In this document: in pieces, positions 7,456 to 13,165 of the stretch
Layout: each line of letters starts with the position of its first letter
Position numbering within the stretch: the first letter of the stretch is position 1
Assembly: GCA_964581355.1 (NCBI GenBank)
Contig: CAZOOA010000066.1
Span: 1-14,613 of the forward strand
DNA length: 14,613 bases
Source of the DNA: CAZOOA01 sp964581355
GTDB lineage: Bacteria > Bacillota > Dethiobacteria > DTU022 > UBA8154
Direction of reading: 5' to 3'
Position numbers and translations under genes: made by a program
Notes under the pieces: model-generated
Databases searched by the model: none
The model's input: the letters and a program-made list of their open reading frames with translations, nothing else
What the model was told of the DNA's origin: nothing

Positions 7456-8604
7456 CTATTCACTTAAAATCCATACACAGTGGGACTGACCCGCCAACCC
7501 GTTATATCCATGAATTAAGGCTGTGCGGGCATTATCAACCTGGTGTGCACCAGCTTCTCCCCGGATCTGTAATACCCCTTCGATCATTCGTGCCAACCCC
7601 GAAGCCATAGGAACATGGGCAGCCAGCACCCCTCCAGAAGGATTTACCGGCAAAGCCCCTTTAAGTCCTGTAACTCCTTCCTGGACAAGTTCTCCAGCTT
7701 TGCCCCGGGGACAAAGTCCCAATCCTTCCATCCACATCAACTCCTGGTAGGAATAAGCTTCAAATAGTTCGACAACATCTATTTCATTACAGGGATCTTC
7801 AATTCCGGCGCTGCTGTAAGCTTTCCGGGCGGCAATTTCCAGGGCATCCATTTCAGCCAAGTCCCGGTCGCCCAAGAAATAAGCATCGGCACAGTACCCC
7901 ACACCTTTTAACCATACGGGCTTTTTACGACTGCCTTGGGATCTATTGGCGCTGGCCATAATCAGGGCACAGGCCCCATCGTTAAAAATACCCGCTTCAC
8001 TTTCCCGCAGCGGATCGGCATAAAGAGGAGAAGACATTACTTGCTCCAGGGTCATCTCTGTCTTCCACTCCACCAGGGGGTTTTTACAAGCATTGTTATA
8101 ATTTTTTACGGCTACGGCAGCACATTGTTCCGGAGTAACCCGGTATTTTTCCTGGTAACGACGCGCCTGCATGGCAGAGGCAACATGTACATCGGGGCCC
8201 AAAAATTTGGTATAAATATAGTCATACATGGCATTGGTGATCAGGTTGGCTTCTCCCTCGGAGCTTTTACAGTGGGCTACAACCAGGGTCGTCCCATATG
8301 CTCCTGAAAGAACGCGCATCATTCCATAGACAGCGCCAAAAGTGCCATCGCCCTCCACTGTAGAAATATTTTTGCCCTGGCCATAAGCTGCTCCACAAAC
8401 ATCGGAAACAGCCATGCTGGAAATCGTCCTTCCGTCGTAAAAATCATTGGAGACGGTAATAATATTGTCAATATCTTCAATGGTTAGCCCTGCATCCTGC
8501 AGTGCTTTCTCCACCGCTTCGTAAACCATCTCGGCGTAATTTTGCTCTTCTTTTTTCTTTTCAAAAAGAGTCTGCCCCACACCAATAATTGATACATCGG
8601 CCAC
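7456..8604 (-). CDS. SCP-x-type thiolase-like protein without nucleophilic Cys (paralog 1)
   Basis: A 382-residue paralog of the next gene, of almost the same length but clearly diverged. The frame opens at GTG 8613, but AAGGAG directly abuts that codon; the GTG at 8604 has the normal 8-base spacing, so I chose it. The Cys position reads VEGDGTFG (Gly, about residue 87). The C-terminal motif NPSGGVLAAHVPMASG has a His one position off the usual GHP, and the end LIHGYNGLAGQSHCVWIL keeps a His and a Cys. This copy may therefore have a different chemistry from its neighbour, or the two may form a heteromer with one active and one structural subunit. The DUF35 gene copy 1 lies 26 bp upstream. Activity as a thiolase is doubtful; the fold assignment is firm. 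Confidence 0.87.
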   Translation of the reverse strand: MADVSIIGVGQTLFEKKKEEQNYAEMVYEAVEKALQDAGLTIEDIDNIITVSNDFYDGRTISSMAVSDVCGAAYGQGKNISTVEGDGTFGAVYGMMRVLSGAYGTTLVVAHCKSSEGEANLITNAMYDYIYTKFLGPDVHVASAMQARRYQEKYRVTPEQCAAVAVKNYNNACKNPLVEWKTEMTLEQVMSSPLYADPLRESEAGIFNDGACALIMASANRSQGSRKKPVWLKGVGYCADAYFLGDRDLAEMDALEIAARKAYSSAGIEDPCNEIDVVELFEAYSYQELMWMEGLGLCPRGKAGELVQEGVTGLKGALPVNPSGGVLAAHVPMASGLARMIEGVLQIRGEAGAHQVDNARTALIHGYNGLAGQSHCVWILSE

Positions 8605-8630
8605 TTGTCTCACTCCTTTCCTTCATAATT

Positions 8631-9083
8631 CTATAGGACCGGCGCAAAATATTGAATATCCCTCGGGCTTCCCGTCCTTTCCTCGGCAAAGACCGCTTTT
8701 AATCTCATGCCGGTATGCACACCTTCCGGCTCCACTTCGGAAATTATATGCAATAGCCCCGTATCAGCCCCGTCCAGCCTGATTAGGCCGTAGATAATTG
8801 GCGGGCCAAAAGGATGAAGGGCCGGTTCATGATAATGCAGGACTGTATACGTTTCCAGCACCCCTTCAGGTTTCAGCTCCACCCATTCCCCAATAGGGAC
8901 AAAACAGCTTAAACAGTGGTTTCGGGGAGGCAGAAAAACCATTTCACAAGCAGGACACTTCGTTCCCCAAATTTTTTTGTGGTCTCTAAGCTGAGTTAGA
9001 AACCAACTCCCCGTATCGCCTGCAGCCCAGTTGTAAGGCATTTTAATAAACCCGTCGTATACTACATTGCCTGAAGAGCTCAT
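8631..9083 (-). CDS. Zn-ribbon/OB-fold (DUF35) acyl-CoA-associated protein, copy 1
   Basis: A 150-residue DUF35 protein with a Zn ribbon of two CxxC pairs (C43/C46 and C57/C60) and an OB fold whose end (LKAVFAEERTGSPRDIQYFAPVL) mirrors copy 2 at 5814-6281. The ATG is preceded by AGGAGGGAGC. It lies 58 bp after the acyl-CoA dehydrogenase gene and directly before the thiolase-like paralog 1, its probable partner. Together with copy 2 it gives the mirrored order DUF35, thiolase-like, thiolase-like, DUF35. Confidence 0.88.
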   Translation of the reverse strand: MSSSGNVVYDGFIKMPYNWAAGDTGSWFLTQLRDHKKIWGTKCPACEMVFLPPRNHCLSCFVPIGEWVELKPEGVLETYTVLHYHEPALHPFGPPIIYGLIRLDGADTGLLHIISEVEPEGVHTGMRLKAVFAEERTGSPRDIQYFAPVL

Positions 9084-9141
9084 CTAGCTCCCTCCTTTAC
9101 GTTTGCCTGTTCCAACAATCCAGAACCACATTCTCGCTGGC

Positions 9142-10299
9142 TTACTTTTGATAATTTTTTTGTACCTGTCCAGAAATAATTTCTTTCAAAATTTCCGAAG
9201 TTCCACCCCCAATCGTGCTCAAACGCTCATCGCGCCACAGCCGTTGGACCGGGTACTCCATCATATAACCGTTCCCCCCGTGAATTTGTAGCGCATAATC
9301 AATAACCTGTTGTGCAACCCTTCCAGCCTGTAGTTTGGCCATGGCGGCTTCTTTGATGCTATCTTCATCTTTCATGAAACGCAGGAAGGCATAGTAAGTC
9401 AGCTGGCGGGCAGCTTCCACTTCAGTGGCCATATCAGCCAGGTAATGACGGATAACTTGAAAATCACCAATCTTTCTGCCAAACTGTTCCCGCTGCCGGG
9501 AATATTCCAAGGCAGTTTCCACGGCCAGTTGGGCATGTACCACGGAGTAAAGAGCCATGACAATCCGTTCCCACTGGAAATTTTGCATAATATAGTAGAA
9601 ACCCTTGTTCTCTTTCCCTATCAGGTTTTCTTGTGGCACTTTACAGTCTTCAAAATAGAGTTCACTGGTATCCGATGCTCTCCAGCCCAGTTTATCCATT
9701 TTCTGCCCGGTGCTAAAGCCCGGAGTGTTCTTTTCGATGACTAACAGGCTGATTCCCTTATGCTTTGCCTCTTTGTCCGTTTTCACTGCCACTACGGCAA
9801 AGTCGCAATGCAAAGCATTGGTGATAAAGGTTTTACCTCCGTTGACAATGTAATAATCCTTTTCTTTTTCCGCCCGGGTCTTAATGTTTGCTACATCGGA
9901 GCCATTGTCCGGTTCGGTAATAGCCAGGGCACCAATTTTTTTCCCATCAATGCCGGGAGCCAGGAAACGATGCTTTAACTCATCGTCTCCAAACTTGCCA
10001 ATAGGTGGAAGGGCAATTTGGGAATGGGCCCCCAAACCTCCAGTCACCCCTCCGGAAGCACAGCGGGACAATTCTTCAATCCAGATGAGTTCAGCCAGGT
10101 AATCCGGCCCCGAACCACCGTATTCCTCGGGGAACTTCAGGCCAAAAAATCCCAGTTCTGCAATCTGCTCAAATAGTTCCCTGGGATAACCGCCGGCTTC
10201 TTCCCATTGTTCAATAAAGGGTTTGATGTCGTTTTCCACGAAATCCCGGGCTGTTTTTCTAATCAACTGGTGCTCTTCGTTAAAATAGTAATGAATCAC
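9142..10299 (-). CDS. Acyl-CoA dehydrogenase, isovaleryl/long-chain type
   Basis: A 385-residue FAD flavoenzyme that introduces an alpha,beta double bond into an acyl-CoA and passes electrons to ETF. Family motifs are ALAITEPDNGSD (about 124-135, FAD/substrate loop), REQFGRKI, and QIHGGNGYMMEYPVQRLWRD. At the place where SCAD and MCAD have the catalytic Glu (YEGT) it reads IGGGT, with G365. A Glu is present in QWER (E244), matching the alternative helix position used by isovaleryl-CoA and long-chain dehydrogenases, so the enzyme is probably active and may prefer a branched acyl-CoA. It starts at GTG with GGAGG eight bases upstream. It is the second gene of the operon, 143 bp after the thiolase stop, the largest gap in the unit. 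Confidence 0.92.
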   Translation of the reverse strand: MIHYYFNEEHQLIRKTARDFVENDIKPFIEQWEEAGGYPRELFEQIAELGFFGLKFPEEYGGSGPDYLAELIWIEELSRCASGGVTGGLGAHSQIALPPIGKFGDDELKHRFLAPGIDGKKIGALAITEPDNGSDVANIKTRAEKEKDYYIVNGGKTFITNALHCDFAVVAVKTDKEAKHKGISLLVIEKNTPGFSTGQKMDKLGWRASDTSELYFEDCKVPQENLIGKENKGFYYIMQNFQWERIVMALYSVVHAQLAVETALEYSRQREQFGRKIGDFQVIRHYLADMATEVEAARQLTYYAFLRFMKDEDSIKEAAMAKLQAGRVAQQVIDYALQIHGGNGYMMEYPVQRLWRDERLSTIGGGTSEILKEIISGQVQKNYQK

Positions 10300-10311
10300 C
10301 CTTAAAGCCTC

Positions 10312-10452
10312 CTATCTATCCAGCAAAATGTATCTTTCCTGTAATGCTTTTATGCAAGCAGCTTGTACTTCTCCTGGATGCTTCCGGCATAATTTCTTAA
10401 AGACATAAACTTTGGGCCACTGGGGGGCACTGGCAAATATTGCTACTCCACT
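10312..10452 (-). other. Start-less short open frame, possible gene remnant
   Basis: Between the thiolase stop and the ribosome binding site of the next dehydrogenase, one minus-strand frame is open for about 46 codons and ends in TAG one base before the GGAGG of that gene. The codons and residues (a helical, charged stretch including RKHPGEVQA) look protein-like, but there is no ATG, GTG or TTG near the 5' end and no ribosome binding site. It could be the tail of a lost gene, a coupling leader, or chance; an open frame of this length is not rare by chance. I do not recognise the family. Confidence 0.25.
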
Positions 10453-11669
10453 TTAATAATGCAGGCATCAGCCTGGGCCAAACCACCACAAATAGCAGCC
10501 AACCCGTAACCACCTCCCAGACGCTTTAACTCATAAACCAAGTGCATCAGGATCCGGGATCCGCTGCAGGTATTGGCATGACCAATTGCGATGGCACCAC
10601 CGTTGACATTAAGCCGGGCCTGGATTTTTTCCAGTTTGCTTCTGTCGCCATCGGCCAGAATTTTTGCGCTTACCAAGGTTACGGCGGCAAAAGCTTCGTT
10701 AATCTCCAGGCGCTTGATATCATCCAACCCAAGAGCAGCACGCTCCAAGGCCATCTGCGCCGCTTTTGCCGGTCCTTCAGCCAAAAGTCGTGGGGCCAGA
10801 GCCGTGGAAACAATGGAGACAATGGTAGCCAGGGGTTTTAACCCCAGCGATTCGGCCTTTCTTCTGGACATGATTATAGCTGCAGCAGCACCATCGTTAA
10901 GCCCGGGCGCATTACCTGCCGTTACTGTAGGGCTGCCATAAATAAGGGGCAATTTTTGAAGTTTTTCCGGGGTCACATTAGGCCGGTATTGTTCGTCTAT
11001 ATCCAGGGTGAACTGTTTTTTCTCCCGGCCCTCCGCTCTTTCTATTTCCAGCGGTTGCATCTCCTCTTTAAATGCCCCTGCCCCATGGGCTTCACCATAG
11101 CGCTTGTGGCTTTGAGCCGCCCAGTAATCCTGCTCCTCACGGGAAATGCCGTGCTCTACGGAAACATCCCCTGCATCCACGGCTACGGGATTATAGTCCT
11201 TGTAGCCCAGTTCAAAAAGAGGGTCTTCCATAGTAATTGGGCCCATTCGATGTCCTTCCCAGCGAGTATTGCGCAGCAAGAAGGGAATACGGCTGAAGGT
11301 GGTAATTCCACCAGTCAGGATGGTATCAGCCTCACCGGACCAGATTGCCCTGCATCCCATCTGGACGGCAGAAATTCCTGATACACAAGCCTTATCAAAG
11401 GAACAGGAAGGAGTTTCAGGGGGAAGACCCGCCTTTAACAAGGCCTGCCTGGCCGTAACTGGTGTGTAGACATCCTTGCTGGACACTGTATCGCCAACAC
11501 CCCAGTAAACTTCATCGATATCTTTTCCTTCAACTCCCGCACGCTTAACGGCTTCCTGCATAACAGTAGCGCTTAAGTCGAAACAGTCAATATCCCGAAG
11601 TGATCCTCCAAAACGTCCGAAAGGTGTCCGGACTGCACTTACCAGGACAATTTCTTCTTTTGAGCTCAT
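10443..11669 (-). CDS. Acetyl-CoA acetyltransferase (thiolase II type)
   Basis: A 408-residue classical thiolase with the acyl-accepting Cys (C95, in DKACVSG), the NEAF motif, a C-terminal GGAIAIGH motif with the catalytic His, and CGG near the C-terminus in place of the usual CxGGG. It should cleave a 3-oxoacyl-CoA with CoA, or condense two acyl-CoAs. The segment after the His reads GHANTCSG instead of the common GHPIGASG, which may mark a separate subfamily or altered substrate preference. The ATG at 11669 follows AAAGGGGA. It is the first gene of the operon, about 53 nt downstream of the predicted start from the sigma-54 element at 11734-11749. Unlike the two thiolase-like proteins downstream, this one has the residues for genuine thiolysis. 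Confidence 0.93.
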   Translation of the reverse strand: MSSKEEIVLVSAVRTPFGRFGGSLRDIDCFDLSATVMQEAVKRAGVEGKDIDEVYWGVGDTVSSKDVYTPVTARQALLKAGLPPETPSCSFDKACVSGISAVQMGCRAIWSGEADTILTGGITTFSRIPFLLRNTRWEGHRMGPITMEDPLFELGYKDYNPVAVDAGDVSVEHGISREEQDYWAAQSHKRYGEAHGAGAFKEEMQPLEIERAEGREKKQFTLDIDEQYRPNVTPEKLQKLPLIYGSPTVTAGNAPGLNDGAAAAIIMSRRKAESLGLKPLATIVSIVSTALAPRLLAEGPAKAAQMALERAALGLDDIKRLEINEAFAAVTLVSAKILADGDRSKLEKIQARLNVNGGAIAIGHANTCSGSRILMHLVYELKRLGGGYGLAAICGGLAQADACIIKVE

Positions 11670-11697
11670 TTATTCATCCCCTTTAAAATACAAATTG

Positions 11698-11729
11698 AGT
11701 TATATAAAAAAAACAAGTTATATAAAAAA
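11698..11729. repeat. Two-copy tandem repeat, 18-bp period
   Basis: AGTTATATAAAAAA occurs at 11698-11711 and 11716-11729. The repeats overlap the predicted transcription start (near 11723) and the early leader of the thiolase operon on the minus strand, where they read as T-rich tracts. The placement resembles that of the repeat in the SDR leader, though the sequence differs. Confidence 0.8.
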
Positions 11730-11733
11730 GGTT

Positions 11734-11749
11734 TGCAATTAGCATGCCA
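11734..11749 (-). promoter_or_regulatory. Sigma-54 (-24/-12) promoter for the eight-gene operon
   Basis: The minus strand reads TGGCATGCTAATTGCA, matching TGGCACG-N4-TTGCW with a single C-to-T change. GG-N10-GC spacing is exact. The predicted start is near 11723. It lies in the 250-bp gap after the upstream dehydrogenase gene, downstream of that gene's terminator, so the operon is an independent unit. Confidence 0.85.
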
Positions 11750-11852
11750 AACTTAGATTGAGAGCGAAACAGCCTTGTAACGAAATAAGTCTGGCATCAA
11801 ATGACCTATCTTGAAACACTGCCGTAGCGCTTGCCTGTCTCTTTTTGGAACT

Positions 11853-11895
11853 TCAAATAAAACAGTCGGGCGACTTTGCATCAAAGCCGCCCGAC
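11853..11895 (-). terminator. Intrinsic terminator after the first acyl-CoA dehydrogenase gene
   Basis: GTCGGGCG pairs perfectly with CGCCCGAC, and after one A/C mismatch the stem continues as CTTTG/CAAAG around a CAT loop (11865-11895). On the minus strand it is followed by TGTTTTATTTG. It lies 24 bp after the stop codon of the gene at 11920-13062 and separates it from the operon promoter downstream. Confidence 0.88.
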
Positions 11896-11919
11896 ATGAG
11901 CAACACTTCTCACTTAAAT

Positions 11920-13062
11920 TTATTTTAAAAGCTCCCTGGCAATAACAACTCGTAAAATTTGGTTCGTCCCCTCGTATATCTGGGTTATTTTTATATCCCG
12001 CATTAGTTTTTCCATGGGATAGTCTTTCATGTAACCGTATCCACCAAAAATCTGCAAAGCATCAACCGCTGACTGCATGGCCATATCGCTTGCATAACAT
12101 TTTGACATGGCACTATGCAGGGGACTGACTTGACCTGAATCGATACACCAAGCTGCCTTCCAAACCAGGTTCCGTGCACTTTCAATCCCCATGGCAATGT
12201 CGGCAACCATAAACTGGATGGCCTGCTGGGTAGCTATGGGACGTCCAAACTGCTCCCGTTCTTTGGCATAACGACATGCTTCCTCAAGGGCCCGCCTGGC
12301 TACGCCGACAGCAGCAGCACCTATCGTCGGCCGGGTACAATCAAGGGTAGACATGGCGATAGAAAAGCCCTGCCCTTCTTCACCTAACCTGTTCTCAACG
12401 GGCACCCGAACTTCTTCCAAAACAACATCCCCAATGTGAGATGCCCTGTCACCCAGTTTATCTTCTTTTTTGCCACTGCTAATCCCCGGATGATTGCCCG
12501 GGACAATAAAGGCTGAAATGCCTTTAATTCCCTTGCTTTTATCTACTGTGGCAAAAACGACATAAAGATCGGCAATTCCTCCATGGGTGATAAAACATTT
12601 ACTCCCATTGATCACATATTCGCCACCCTCACGCCTGGCTGTTGTAGCCATGGCACTGACATCTGAGCCGGCATTCGGCTCAGTTAACGCAAAGGCAGCC
12701 AGGCGGGGTTCATTGCAAAACCAGCGCAACGTTTTTTTCTTCTGCTCATCCGTGCCAGCCAGCAAAACAGGAGTCAGGGCTAAACCTGTCCCCCCAAAGG
12801 CCCCGTAAATTCCCAGGCAGCCATAGGCCAGCTCTTCCGCAACAATTGCTTCAGTAACATGGCTATCCAGCCCTTCACCACCGAATTCTTCCGGAACATT
12901 TAAGTTCCAAAGGCCCACCTCAAAAGCCTTTTTAATGACCGGCCACGGCATTTCCGCATTCAGATCATAGTCTTTGGCCACGGGGATAATTTCTTTTTTT
13001 ACAAAATCTCTGGCCATAGCCTGTATTGCTTTTTGTTCTTCTGTCAATGAAAAGTCAATCAC
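11920..13062 (-). CDS. Acyl-CoA dehydrogenase, short/medium-chain type
   Basis: A 380-residue FAD-dependent acyl-CoA dehydrogenase. It has AAFALTEPNAGSD (about 122-134), REQFGRPI, QIFGGYGYMKDYPMEKLMRD and IYEGTNQILR, with the canonical catalytic base E364. This is the SCAD/MCAD arrangement, unlike the second dehydrogenase at 9142-10299, so the two probably act at different steps or on different acyl chains. The start is GTG with GAGGGTG about eight bases upstream. It is a single-gene unit with its own perfect sigma-54 element (13122-13137) and terminator, and lies directly downstream of the regulator gene. No ETF genes are in the window. The acyl-CoA substrate cannot be read from the sequence. 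Confidence 0.93.
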   Translation of the reverse strand: MIDFSLTEEQKAIQAMARDFVKKEIIPVAKDYDLNAEMPWPVIKKAFEVGLWNLNVPEEFGGEGLDSHVTEAIVAEELAYGCLGIYGAFGGTGLALTPVLLAGTDEQKKKTLRWFCNEPRLAAFALTEPNAGSDVSAMATTARREGGEYVINGSKCFITHGGIADLYVVFATVDKSKGIKGISAFIVPGNHPGISSGKKEDKLGDRASHIGDVVLEEVRVPVENRLGEEGQGFSIAMSTLDCTRPTIGAAAVGVARRALEEACRYAKEREQFGRPIATQQAIQFMVADIAMGIESARNLVWKAAWCIDSGQVSPLHSAMSKCYASDMAMQSAVDALQIFGGYGYMKDYPMEKLMRDIKITQIYEGTNQILRVVIARELLK

Positions 13063-13121
13063 CTAAATCACCCTCGCTTTCCAGGCACTATTATTGATAG
13101 AAATAATCTGTAAAACTATAG

Positions 13122-13137
13122 TGCAAAAAACGTGCCA
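13122..13137 (-). promoter_or_regulatory. Sigma-54 (-24/-12) promoter, perfect consensus
   Basis: The minus strand reads TGGCACGTTTTTTGCA, an exact match to TGGCACG-N4-TTGCW. The predicted start is near 13111, giving a 48-nt leader to the dehydrogenase GTG. It lies only 28 bp after the stop of the sigma-54 activator gene, so any enhancer would be inside that gene's 3' end. A small inverted repeat, ATTATT-N6-AATAAT (13090-13107), lies in the leader. Confidence 0.92.
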
Positions 13138-13165
13138 GAAAGCAAAGGTTCTCCCGTTAAAATAT

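Noticed and set aside
10300..10442. Possible internal sigma-54 promoter before the second acyl-CoA dehydrogenase gene
   Set aside because: No minus-strand GG-N10-GC pair in a TGGCA/TTGC context; a plus-strand TGGCAAATATTGCT has only 8 bases between GG and GC and faces the wrong way.
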